NCBI GenBank assembly: GCA_964574875.1
Contig: CAZNOX010000002.1
Span: 62,001-126,000 of the forward strand
Length of the DNA: 64,000 nt
From: DSCS01 sp035391585
Lineage (GTDB): Bacteria; Macinerneyibacteriota; Macinerneyibacteria; Macinerneyibacteriales; DSCS01
Direction: 5' to 3'
Shown one piece after another: positions 53,217 through 62,700 of the stretch. Position 1 is the stretch's first letter. Each line of letters begins with the position of its first letter. A program made the position numbers and the translations under genes. The notes under the pieces are model-generated. The model was not told the origin of the DNA, did no database searches, and saw nothing but the letters and a program-made list of their open reading frames with translations.

Positions 53217-53951
53217 TCAGGAGTCGGCGGGCTTTCCGGAGGGGGCTGTGCGTTTCAGCAAGGCGATGATGACCTGGTTGAGATAAGTCCACTCTTTTCC
53301 GGTTAAAGGCCATTTTTGTATGGTATTGCGTAAAAGGATCCTGTTTTTTCCTGCGTTGATCTCTTTCTGAAAGAGATGAGTGGAGATCAGCGTATAGAGA
53401 TTTTCAAAAAGCTCCTCCTTCTGTCGGACATCAGCCAGAGGCGGGACGGTCTCCTTTGGGGAGGATATCGCCAGCGGAGAAAGAGAAAACGCGGTGAGGA
53501 GGACGGCATGGGCCAGATTCAGAGAAGAGTGGACGGGAGACGTGGGGATGGAGACTGTTCCGGTGATGTGGCGTAGCTCTTCATTATTGAGCCCGTTGGT
53601 CTCGTTGCCGAAGAGAAAACCGATCCGTGCGCCGGGAGAGGCCTTCAGTGATGATGCCAGGGATGAGAGGGAGAGGTGAGGGTATTCTTTTCTGGGCCGG
53701 GCTGTCAGGGCATAGAGATGATCCACATGGGAGGTAAAATCCTCAAGGGAGCGGCCGGTGACAAGGTGATGAAGAGAACTCTTTGTCCCTGCGGCCATCT
53801 TTCTCACCTCGGCTTCATCAAAGTGGATGGGATCGATGACCCAGAGATGAGAAAACCCCATATTACAGAGGGCCCGGAAAGCCGACCCGATATTTCCTGA
53901 ATCAAAAGTGCGGACCAGGGCAAAGTGAAACTGATCAGATCTCATGGTCAT
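53217..53951 (-). CDS. SpoU/TrmH family RNA methyltransferase (TrmJ group)
   Basis: About 244 residues. Motifs of the knotted SPOUT fold are seen: ALVRTFDSGNIGSAFRALCN (motif 1), IGFLFGNETNGLNNEEL (motif 2), and IPTSPVHSSLNLAHAVLL (motif 3). Together with a C-terminal extension these fit TrmJ, which 2'-O-methylates position 32 of tRNAs. The start ATG 53951 follows AAAGGA and overlaps the zinc-ribbon gene. Substrate inferred. Confidence 0.85.
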   Translation of the reverse strand: MTMRSDQFHFALVRTFDSGNIGSAFRALCNMGFSHLWVIDPIHFDEAEVRKMAAGTKSSLHHLVTGRSLEDFTSHVDHLYALTARPRKEYPHLSLSSLASSLKASPGARIGFLFGNETNGLNNEELRHITGTVSIPTSPVHSSLNLAHAVLLTAFSLSPLAISSPKETVPPLADVRQKEELFENLYTLISTHLFQKEINAGKNRILLRNTIQKWPLTGKEWTYLNQVIIALLKRTAPSGKPADS

Positions 53952-54870
53952 AAAAGTCCTTTCCGTCTGTAAAGATCGTCTTGGTCTCATGAAGATAACG
54001 GGTTAAAAATCTGAGGAGGGCGGTCACGCCCTTCCAGAGGACAACAGGAGTGAGAAGAAGGAGGAAGATAAGGAAGGAGATCTTCTGAAAACGGACATGA
54101 TGGAACGCCGCTTTGAACAGGAGGGCCGTCAAGCCTGCTGCTGTGCCTGTAAAGAGAGCTGTCCCCGCTGTGAGGAAAAAGGGGGTGTGAAAACGGGCGG
54201 GAAGGGTGCCGTAGAGGATCTCCCCGGTCACGCCGTCGAGGATGAACAGGTAGCGTTGTCCCCGGTAGGTGTATTCCATAACATGAAGAGGATAGTAGAG
54301 AAGCGTCGTATGATCGTCGAGGACAGAACGGAAAAGCGTGTCAGGGGTGTCCCGTGAAAGGCTCATGAGGGCCTCGGCCGTATGAGGAAGCGGCCGGGTG
54401 GGGAGAATGATCCGGCCCTCAGCGGGAGGGATGAGTGTGAAGGGTTTCAAATGGCCAAACCCGTAGAGAGATGTCCCCGTATCGATCTTCAACTGGTCGG
54501 GACACGGAAATGAGGAGGGGCGGGCTGCAGGAAGAAGGAGAGAAAGCGGTGAGAGGTCGAGCCTTTTTTTCCCGCCAAGAAGGAGAAGCCGGGCCAGGAT
54601 CCCCTGAAGCTGGAAAAACGGAAGGTAGTAAAGCTCGTGCGAACGAAAGTCAGAGGCAGAGATCCTGTTGCGGAGAAAGAGGAGGACCCGCTGCCGCGCA
54701 GAAGCAAAGGACACGTTGTCTTTCATCCAGACTTCAGGGATCTCCCCGGGGCATGAAGGCCGGAGAGGAGTCCCGCAGTAGGGACATTCCACTCTTTTAT
54801 TCCATTGATATTCGGCCATTTCGAGGTCAGCGCTGCAGCGCGGGCAACGGACAATATCGATCTGAAGCAT
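53935..54870 (-). CDS. Zinc-ribbon membrane protein A
   Basis: 311 residues from ATG 54870 (AAGGAGG five bases upstream). An N-terminal zinc ribbon, CPRCSADLEM with CPYCGTPL, is followed by a soluble domain (about 45-220) ending in YTYRGQRYLFILDGVTGEIL and GTLPAR, a pattern seen in uncharacterised zinc-ribbon proteins. Two or three membrane segments (about 225-290) and a short cytosolic tail complete it. It shares architecture and the F-I-x-D-x-V-T-G-E motif with the gene upstream, so the two are probably diverged paralogues. Function unknown. Confidence 0.72.
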   Translation of the reverse strand: MLQIDIVRCPRCSADLEMAEYQWNKRVECPYCGTPLRPSCPGEIPEVWMKDNVSFASARQRVLLFLRNRISASDFRSHELYYLPFFQLQGILARLLLLGGKKRLDLSPLSLLLPAARPSSFPCPDQLKIDTGTSLYGFGHLKPFTLIPPAEGRIILPTRPLPHTAEALMSLSRDTPDTLFRSVLDDHTTLLYYPLHVMEYTYRGQRYLFILDGVTGEILYGTLPARFHTPFFLTAGTALFTGTAAGLTALLFKAAFHHVRFQKISFLIFLLLLTPVVLWKGVTALLRFLTRYLHETKTIFTDGKDFYDHEI

Positions 54871-54871
54871 C

Positions 54872-55537
54872 TTAACCTCCTTTGAGGAGAGCCAGCCCGA
54901 GGAAGAAAAGGGCCATGAGAGAGAGGAGGAGAAGCAGGGGCGTCCCCATGGCAAAAAAGGTCAGGAGGAATGACGAGACGATGAGGGCGAAAAGCGTTAT
55001 CCGGTTCCGGCGGATACGACGGCGGGAGAGGTGGTCGGGAAAGTCTGCAGAGTAGAGTTCTCCGGTGACATTATCCATGATGAAACGGACGGGACGATCC
55101 TCCAGTTGTCCGGAAAAGAGGGTGAACGGAATCAGGTAGAGGGCATCGGCAGAGTCACCGGGGCCCAGGTGGACAGGAGGGGCCTTTTCCGGATCCAGGG
55201 GGAGGATCTCATCAGCCCGCGGGATATACCCCTCAAGTTCAAAAAACGTCTCTTCACCGCAGGAGCGCCATGTTCCCCTGGTCGTCTTCATAAAGGGAAG
55301 GGTCAGAGAAGAGCGGGACGTGAGCGTCAATGTGCCGGGAGGGACACCGCGGCTTTTCAAGACCCTGCGCAGGGCCTGTTCAGCCCGGGCAGGGGACAAA
55401 ACGGGGGGCACCTGGTAAAAGAGAAGTGAATCCACGGGTGTGGGATAAAGCGTGTTATGACACCAGGGGCATCGGAGAGCGGTGTGATAGCGTGTAATCG
55501 TCAGTGGCGCACCGCATGCCGGACAGGCCCGTTCCAT
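54872..55537 (-). CDS. Zinc-ribbon membrane protein B
   Basis: 221 residues. It has an N-terminal zinc ribbon with CPACGAPL and CPWCHNTLYP, a middle domain ending DRPVRFIMDNVTGELYSADF, a basic stretch (RRRIRRNR) and a C-terminal pair of hydrophobic segments (about 175-218). It is a shorter relative of the gene downstream, only one base apart. Both lie between a HEAT-repeat protein and an RNA methyltransferase. Unknown function; a small membrane complex is my inference. Confidence 0.7.
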   Translation of the reverse strand: MERACPACGAPLTITRYHTALRCPWCHNTLYPTPVDSLLFYQVPPVLSPARAEQALRRVLKSRGVPPGTLTLTSRSSLTLPFMKTTRGTWRSCGEETFFELEGYIPRADEILPLDPEKAPPVHLGPGDSADALYLIPFTLFSGQLEDRPVRFIMDNVTGELYSADFPDHLSRRRIRRNRITLFALIVSSFLLTFFAMGTPLLLLLSLMALFFLGLALLKGG

Positions 55538-55538
55538 C

Positions 55539-57515
55539 TTACTTGGTCAGTTTTTTAATGTTTTTGTTATCGCTCTGTCTGATTCTTCGGGAAAAGTCGC
55601 TGTAAAGGGCGGGGACAGACTGGCTGAGCTGTTCCATCATAAACTCTTTCAAGCGAAGGACATGGTCATCCTTGAAGAGGGCGACGGGATGATCCCATTC
55701 CAAAAAGGAGTAGAGCTTTTCCGAGAGATCGGGGTGGGATTTTGTAAAGAGGACTGTTTCACGGATGACCTCTTCGCAGAAGGGGGCAAAGGTGTTGTTC
55801 TTATAGACATCCTTCATGCTGTCAAAAAGAAGTTGCATCCCTTTCTGATCAGCCACAGCTGAGATTCCGGGAATCATGGCGGTCTTCGTCTCGGGGAGGG
55901 ATTCTTTGCGGATCATGGCCAAAAGAAGGTTAAAGGCCTGGGGATGACGGATGTTCTTCAGGGCCTGGGACAACTCTTCGCGGACGCGGGAGTCTTTATG
56001 CTCTGTGAGGGGAACAAAAGCGGAAAGGTCGCTGAATGAACCGATCTCCCCCATGATCTTGATTCCGTTCCGGACAACATACCATCGGCTGTCGCGCAGC
56101 ATGCGTTTGAGAAACGGGACAGCTTTGTCGCCGCTTTTCACGAGAATATTGATGATGTTCCTGCGCATATCCTTGTCGCGTTCATCCATGAGAGAGGTCA
56201 GGAGAGGAGTAATGGCCAGTTCATCACACTGGAGGATGAGTGTTTCCACATGAAAGCGGTCCGGGCTTTTTAATAGCCTCTTGAGAAGGCTGATGAGGTC
56301 GGTGACCACATGGAAGAACTCTTTTTTGCTGAAATGGTCCATGAGCTTTGATTCGATGACCACAGGGATCCACGCTTTGAGAGAAGCGATATCTTCCATG
56401 GCCACGGCTTTTTCCATGGAGAGGAAGGTCAATTCGGAAAGAAGGGTGAAGCATTGGGGCGTGCACTCGTCCTGATGGGAGGAGATGTAAGCCAGGATCA
56501 CCGAAAAGATCCTGGTATACCGGGGAAATGCTTCGCGGGGGAGTTCTCTGCAGAGGGAGAGGGCTTCTTCAAGCAGATGATGTTTCACTTCGATGCGCGT
56601 ATCGCCGATATTATACTCAAAAAGCCAGATATAGTGCTGGAGGACATCCTCTTTTTTCGCGTCGACAGTGTCCCTGTACAGGGTCATGAGGTCCAGATGG
56701 CCAAGGGTGTCCAGGGGAAGGGCGGCCAGGGTTCCGAAACGCCGGGCTTTTTCATAGGAGTTCAACCGTTGAAAAGGAACAAGCCCGTATTTCTCTTCCA
56801 GGTCGTGTTCCGTCATCCTATTGTCCAGAAGGGCGGCGATGTCTTCTTCGTCCAGGTCCACGGTGATCAGGCGCTCCGGTTCAGGGGCCCTCTCTTCGGG
56901 CTCCTTTTTGGTTTTCTTTTCCGGGGTTCCCGATCCGAACGGCCCTCCCAACCCGACGAAATGGCCTGTCCCTTCTGTGGGAAGGAGTTCTGCCCCGGAA
57001 AACGTGGCGGAGTGAAGCTGGCCCGGAGCCCGGACGCCTTCTTCACCGGATCCACCGGATCCTCCGGATCCTGTCCCTGTTCCTGTCCCGGTTCCTCCTC
57101 CGCCGACCCGGGGCTGATAAAAGATGATCTTGGCATGGTCCACATTGTAGGAGGTCAGGGCCCTGTCCACATCCGCGAGCTCTTTCCCGCGGGAGTCAGA
57201 CAGGATCTGGATAAAGGCTTCATACTCTTTCAGGGTCAACCCTTTCAGCAGCGCGATCCCCGAATAACTCCGCTCGGAAAAGAACTTAAAGAGAAACTCT
57301 GTGATGTGAGGGTTGGAACGGATGAGCTCGGAATTGACAAAAGCCGCCTCTCCGCTCATGGTCAAAATCAGACGGTCCTTCTGCTGAAAGATCTTGTCAG
57401 CAAAAGAGAAGTTCCGTTCAATGGCTTTTTTTGTCTCGGGATGAGAAAAAGTGTAATAAAGGCCGTTTTGGATGGCTGTTCCCAGGGACATGATAAAAAA
57501 CTTATATTCGTTCAC
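55539..57515 (-). CDS. HEAT-repeat protein with Gly/Thr-rich linker
   Basis: 658 residues. The N-terminal domain (about 1-130), with RLILTMSGEAAFVNSELI and GIALLKGLTLKEYEAFIQIL, resembles a module often found in HEAT/HD-type signalling proteins. A low-complexity linker (about 136-157, Gly/Thr/Ser) and an acidic stretch (LDEEDIAALLDN) follow. The C-terminal half (about 280-600) is helical repeats, e.g. MRRNIINILVKSGDKAVPFL and WYVVRNGIKIMGEIG, typical HEAT units. There is no enzymatic motif. It lies 9 bases after pyk and one base before the zinc-ribbon pair, suggesting a scaffold for that unit (inference). Confidence 0.72.
   Translation of the reverse strand: MNEYKFFIMSLGTAIQNGLYYTFSHPETKKAIERNFSFADKIFQQKDRLILTMSGEAAFVNSELIRSNPHITEFLFKFFSERSYSGIALLKGLTLKEYEAFIQILSDSRGKELADVDRALTSYNVDHAKIIFYQPRVGGGGTGTGTGTGSGGSGGSGEEGVRAPGQLHSATFSGAELLPTEGTGHFVGLGGPFGSGTPEKKTKKEPEERAPEPERLITVDLDEEDIAALLDNRMTEHDLEEKYGLVPFQRLNSYEKARRFGTLAALPLDTLGHLDLMTLYRDTVDAKKEDVLQHYIWLFEYNIGDTRIEVKHHLLEEALSLCRELPREAFPRYTRIFSVILAYISSHQDECTPQCFTLLSELTFLSMEKAVAMEDIASLKAWIPVVIESKLMDHFSKKEFFHVVTDLISLLKRLLKSPDRFHVETLILQCDELAITPLLTSLMDERDKDMRRNIINILVKSGDKAVPFLKRMLRDSRWYVVRNGIKIMGEIGSFSDLSAFVPLTEHKDSRVREELSQALKNIRHPQAFNLLLAMIRKESLPETKTAMIPGISAVADQKGMQLLFDSMKDVYKNNTFAPFCEEVIRETVLFTKSHPDLSEKLYSFLEWDHPVALFKDDHVLRLKEFMMEQLSQSVPALYSDFSRRIRQSDNKNIKKLTK
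57046..57105. repeat. Short in-frame tandem repeat in the HEAT gene
   Basis: Imperfect 6- and 9-base units (CCGGATCCT-like, then CCTGTTCCTGTC-like) encode the Gly/Thr/Ser linker. Unit lengths are multiples of three, so changes in copy number would vary linker length without a frameshift. Confidence 0.65.
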
Positions 57516-57524
57516 TGCAACTCC

Positions 57525-58919
57525 TCATATTTCGATGACTTTCATCATATTGGTGGTTCCTTTGACTCCAAGTGGAACGCCGGCTGTGATCACAAAGATA
57601 TCTTGCGGCTTTGCGATCCCTTCGTGGACAAGGATCTTCCTGGCTTCCTCGATCATCTCATCGGTATTATCATAAAAACATGTGGTAATCGTGGACGTTC
57701 CGAAAACACCGGCGAGTTTTTTGGAGACATGTGAATTCGGCGTGAATGAGATAATCGGGACGGGTGGCCTGAATTTGGCTACACGGAGAGCTGTCATTCC
57801 TGAAGAGGTGAAGCAGATGATCGCCTTGGCCTGGAGAGAGATGGCCGCATCAATGGACGCGTAGCTGATGGCATCGCTGATATTCATCTTATCCACAGGG
57901 ACCGTCTCCCTGACCCGCTCGTAGTCGATGTCCGCCTCCGTGGTGACGGCGACCTCCTGAAGAGTCCGGACCGCTTCAAGGGGGTAACGTCCCGCCGCCG
58001 TCTCTCCCGTGAGCATGAGGGCGTCCACAGATTCATAGATCGCCGTAGCGATATCCGTGACTTCAGCACGGGTGGCCCGGGGATGCTCACGCATGGACTC
58101 AAGCATCTGTGTGGCAATGATCACTGGTTTTCCTTTTTTACGGGCTGCAGCGATAATGTTCTTCTGGATGACAGGAATGGATGTCAGAGGCATCTGGACT
58201 CCGAGGTCCCCCCGTGCCACAAGGATCATATCCGCTGCTTCTGTGATGGATTCGATATTCTGAGCCGCCAGGGGATGTTCGATCTTGGCGATGAGGGTGA
58301 CATGGTCGGGGATCATGGCTCTGATGGCGGTGATCTCCTTCTCGCTTTTGATCATGGATGCAGCGATGAGGTCAAGCCCCTCGTCCAGGGAAAAGGCGAT
58401 ATCCTCTTCGTCTTTATCCGTGAGGAGGGGAAAGGGGAGGTCCAGCCCCGGGAAATGGGTGCTTTTCCCCGGCTGGATGATCCCGGGGTTCAGGGCTTTC
58501 ACCGTTGCTCTCTCACGGGAGACATCCGTCACTTCCAGTTCAATATTCCCGTCATCGATAAGGACACGGACCCCGGGGTGCAGAAGATCCCCGATTCCTT
58601 CGACTCCGGCCAGCGCGAATTCATTATCCGATGAGGGTTTGGCGTCAAACAAAAGAAAGAGAGAATCATTTTTCTTGAACGTGAGGGGTTGAGGGCAGAG
58701 TGTGCGGAGTTCAGCTCCTTTGAGATCAGCCATGACAGGCATTTCCGGTGCGAGAGCCTTGATCTTTCTGATCAGGGACTGGTATGTCTTGTAATCTCCG
58801 TGGGAAAAATTGATCCTGAACAGGTCCGTCCCCATATCGATGAGTTCTTTGAGGATGGATTCGTCATATGAGGACGGCCCCAGAGAAACAATGATCTTTG
58901 TCTTTCTTTTCTGAAACAT
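57525..58919 (-). CDS. pyk: Pyruvate kinase
   Basis: 464 residues without a C-terminal phosphohistidine extension. Core motifs: TKIIVSLGPSSYDE, FRINFSHGD, the metal/phosphate loop IAKIEHPLAAQNIE, the motif MILVARGDLGVQMPL and ATQMLESMREHPRATRAEV. Some signature positions differ from common enzymes: DLKGAELRT where DTKGPEIRT is usual, and AASMIKSE where AASFVR is usual. It converts PEP and ADP to pyruvate and ATP. GGGAGG precedes the ATG and a good promoter lies upstream. Confidence 0.93.
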   Translation of the reverse strand: MFQKRKTKIIVSLGPSSYDESILKELIDMGTDLFRINFSHGDYKTYQSLIRKIKALAPEMPVMADLKGAELRTLCPQPLTFKKNDSLFLLFDAKPSSDNEFALAGVEGIGDLLHPGVRVLIDDGNIELEVTDVSRERATVKALNPGIIQPGKSTHFPGLDLPFPLLTDKDEEDIAFSLDEGLDLIAASMIKSEKEITAIRAMIPDHVTLIAKIEHPLAAQNIESITEAADMILVARGDLGVQMPLTSIPVIQKNIIAAARKKGKPVIIATQMLESMREHPRATRAEVTDIATAIYESVDALMLTGETAAGRYPLEAVRTLQEVAVTTEADIDYERVRETVPVDKMNISDAISYASIDAAISLQAKAIICFTSSGMTALRVAKFRPPVPIISFTPNSHVSKKLAGVFGTSTITTCFYDNTDEMIEEARKILVHEGIAKPQDIFVITAGVPLGVKGTTNMMKVIEI

Positions 58920-58945
58920 AGGCCTCCCGCGTCAGCTTAATTTTT

Positions 58946-58974
58946 ACTATATCTTAATTGAAGCTGAAATTCAA
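58946..58974 (-). promoter_or_regulatory. Promoter of the pyk unit
   Basis: Minus strand TTGAAT (58969-58974), 17 bases, TATAGT (58946-58951). Confidence 0.6.
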
Positions 58975-58979
58975 GGGCT

Positions 58980-59771
58980 TTAAAAGAAAGCCCGGTAAGT
59001 TATGGTGATATTCCGGGCGATCTTGTTATACTCTTCTCCGATCATCACTCCGTCTTCGGGATCGGTGTTGAAGTTTCCGAAGAGGTTGATGAGCTGAAAA
59101 TCGATGATGAGTTCAGGCACGAAAATCCATCGGACACCGAGGTTAAAATACCCCTTCCCGTCACCCAGACAGGTCTCCCCGTTGTCGTTGAGTCCCAGGT
59201 CCCATTCAGCCAAAACAGAGAGCTCTTCGTTGAGTTTCTTTTCTCCTCCGAAAAAGAGGTCGATCCCGTCTTTTTCTTCGAAGTCAGCGGCTTCTGTGGT
59301 GTAATTCACCCCGCCGTGAAGGACCATGCCGCCGAGGATGTTCATCTCTTTGCTGGCCACAGCGTAGAATCCCCGTGATTTGATCAGGTAACGTTCCAGC
59401 CCGTCGAGATATTTGCCCCATCCGATGGAGGAATAGCCCACAGAGAGGGCGGGCATCGCATACCGTTCTTCGAAAAGATTGTACTTGATGAGAAACTCGA
59501 CCCGGGGATACCAGTCGATCTCTTCATTGCCGATGACGTTTTCACCGCCGTAGGAGACTCCCAGCATGAGGCGGTTTGTCAGGGAGACGGCCACATGGGT
59601 CCTGAAGGGAGCCATCTCAATATGCATCTCATACTGCCCTTTCTGCCCGGTATAGGCTGCAGGAAAGAGCAGGATATCTGTTCCCGACGGTGTGTGGACA
59701 GGGGTGAAGGATTGAGCTCCGGCAGACAGGACGAGAGCGGCGAGAAGGATGACAAGAGTCACAGAACGCAT
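58980..59771 (-). CDS. Outer-membrane beta-barrel protein, unknown function
   Basis: 263 residues. A signal peptide (about 1-19, ending LSAGAQS) is followed by roughly ten to twelve amphipathic strands and a terminal aromatic residue (ITYRAFF), the usual barrel-assembly signal. PSGTDILLFPAAYTGQKGQYEMHI near the start resembles the YjbH/porin-like barrels of spirochaetes and proteobacteria, but I cannot name the family. AGGAGG lies five bases before the ATG, and the gene follows dnaE by nine bases. Confidence 0.75.
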   Translation of the reverse strand: MRSVTLVILLAALVLSAGAQSFTPVHTPSGTDILLFPAAYTGQKGQYEMHIEMAPFRTHVAVSLTNRLMLGVSYGGENVIGNEEIDWYPRVEFLIKYNLFEERYAMPALSVGYSSIGWGKYLDGLERYLIKSRGFYAVASKEMNILGGMVLHGGVNYTTEAADFEEKDGIDLFFGGEKKLNEELSVLAEWDLGLNDNGETCLGDGKGYFNLGVRWIFVPELIIDFQLINLFGNFNTDPEDGVMIGEEYNKIARNITITYRAFF

Positions 59772-59780
59772 ACATACCTC

Positions 59781-62700
59781 CTATTTTTTTATTTCCACAT
59801 GATAACAGTCTTTGCCGATGATCCGGCTCAGCTTGGTAAAAAAAGCCTCTTCCAGAGAGACCGTATACTGGGAATCACTCCGGAAGATGATCTCACGGTC
59901 CTCATGAAAGACATGGAAGAGAACCGGGGCCGGGCCGGGGTATTCAAGGAAGAGGGCCAGGAGTTTGTCGGAGAGGCTTCGGGCGGCATCATCCGACTGG
60001 AGATGAAGATGGAGGACCTTTGTCCGGCTTTGATAAAGGTCCTCACGGGACTGGATCTCGTCCAGGCGGATTTTGAGAGACTTTTTTTCGCTGTTCTCCT
60101 CGGGGTCCGATTCGAACTCATCGATGATGATCCGGCCTGTCACGAAAAGGAGTGTCTCTTCTTCAAAAAGGGCGGAGTATTTTTCTGCCGTCCCGTTGAA
60201 CGCGATGAAGGGGATCTCGGCTGTCATGTCCTCAAAGGTCCCGGTCACATACTTTTTTCCGTCTTTTGAGATGCGCCGGGAGATGCCGGTGAAGATCCCG
60301 CCCAGGGTGAAGGGCCGGGCATTGAGTTCTGAAACGGAGAGCTGGTAGAGTGTCCTGACATCGGTCTCTGTAAGCTGTGCGATGAGGTCGGTATAGTCTT
60401 CAAGCATATGTCCGCTGAAATAGACCCCCAGAGCCTCTTTCTCATGTCTGTATTTATCCCAGTTCCGCCACTCCTCAAGGGCAGGAAGATGGATCTCGTC
60501 TTCTCCTTCCGTCTCTTCGAAGAGAGAGACGAGCCCGCGGGCTTTGTTCTCCTGGATCTTCCGTCCGACATCCATGAGATGATCCAGTTCGACCCAGAGG
60601 GTCCGTCTGTTGACTCCCAGAGGATCAAGAGCCCCGCTGTAGATGAGAAACTCCAGGACTTTTCTGTTGACCTGCCTGTAATCAAGACGCTTGAAAAAAT
60701 CCGAGACGGACTGGAAAGGGCCGTTTGACGACCGTTCGTCTACAATGGCGTCAATGGCTCCGCGGCCGACGTTTTTGATGGAAGCCAGGGCATAGCGGAT
60801 AGAGGTTCCTTCTGTGGAAAAGTCGGCAAAGCTGGCATTGATATCAGGAGGGAGGACGGCGATGCCCAGTTCGCGGCACTCTTTGATCCCCAGGTCGATC
60901 CGTTCTGCATTCCCGGAGTCATTGGTCAACTGTGCCGCAAGGTATTCCTGGGGAAAATGGGCTTTGAGGTAGGCTGTCTGAAAAGCCACGTAGGCATAGC
61001 AGGCGGAATGGGATTTATTGAAACCGTATTCTCCGAAACGTTCGATATAACTCCAGAGCTCTTCCACGGTCTTCCGGGCATGTCCCTTTTTGACTGCTCC
61101 TTCGATGAACTTCTTCCCCATCTCGTCGATGAGGGTATGTTTTTTCTTGGCCATGGCTTTGCGAAGGCTGTCGGCTTCACCCATGGTGAAGCCCGCGATG
61201 ATATTCGAGAGACGCATGACCTGTTCCTGATAGACGATGACGCCGTAGGTCTCGTCCAGGACTTCGGCCATGGCCTCAAAGAGATACTTGACTTTTTCAC
61301 GTCCGTTTTTCCGCATGATATAGGTGTCGATATGACTCATGGGCCCGGGACGATAGAGAGCGTTCATGGCAATGAGGTCTTCAAGACGTTCGGGCTTGAG
61401 TTTTTTCAGATACTCTCTCATCCCCGAACTTTCGAACTGGAAGATCCCGAAGGTCTTCCCTTCGCCCAGCATCTGGAAAACCGTCCGGTCCTCCAGGTCC
61501 AGGTCATCGATGTCCAGGTCGATATTGCGGTTCTCTTTCACCCGCCGGACGGCGTCTGCGATGATGGATAAGTTTTTCAGCCCTAAAAAGTCGATTTTCA
61601 GAAGGCCGATCCTGTCGGCATCCACCATATCGAACTGTGTTGTGATATTATCATCCTTATCCTTGTAGAGGGGAACGATATTTTCAAGATCATCTCGGGC
61701 GATGACCACACCCGCCGCGTGTTTGGAGACATGACGGGAAAGCCCTTCCAGGCGGACGGCGATGGCATAGACTTTCTGATACTCATCATCCTCGCCGATG
61801 AGTTTTTTCAGGTCAGCATCGCTTTGAACAGCCTCTTCCAGGCTTTTGGCCTGGAGGGGGATCATCTTGGCCAGTTTGTCGATCTTGGAGAGGTTCACGT
61901 TGAGAACGCGGCCCACGTCCCGGATGACGGCCCGGGCTTTCATGGTGCCGAAGGTGGCGATCTGACAGACTTTGTTCTTTCCGTATTTCTCCGTGACATA
62001 ATCGATGACATCCTGGCGTCCCACATCGGCGATATCCACATCGATATCGGGCATACTCACCCGTTCCGGGTTGAGAAAACGTTCAAAAAGAAGATCGTAT
62101 TTCAGGGGATCCAGGCCTGTGATCCCCAGGGTATAGGAGATGATGCTTCCCGCTGCGGATCCCCGTCCGGGGCCCACGGGAATATCATGGTCTTTGGCAT
62201 ACTGGATAAAATCACGGACGATGAGAAAATAGCTGGAATAGCCCATGTCGCGGATGATTCCCAACTCATAGTCCAGCCTCTTCTGGATCTCTTCGGTGAT
62301 CACGGGATAACGGGACCGGGCGCCCAGGGTGCACAACTCCCGTAAATACGTATCGGGGTCATGGCCTTCGGGGACTTCAAAGTGGGGGAAATGCGTGTTC
62401 CCGTCATGATCCAACTCGTCTTCCAGGGCATAGTGACACATGCCGCTGATATAGAGGGTGTTGGTGAGAGCTTCGGGGATGTAGGAGAAGAGAGAAGACA
62501 TCTCGTCATAATCTTTGAGGTAAAAAGCGTTCCGGGGAAAGGAGAGGCGTTCCTCTTTGGGATCATCAAACGTCTTTTTTGTCTGGAGGCAGAGGAGCGC
62601 GTCATGAGCCTCATAATCCTCTTTGAGGAGGTAATGGGTGTCATTGGTCGCTGCCACGGGGATATCCAGGCGTGTGGCCAGGGAGATGAGTTCGGGAAGG

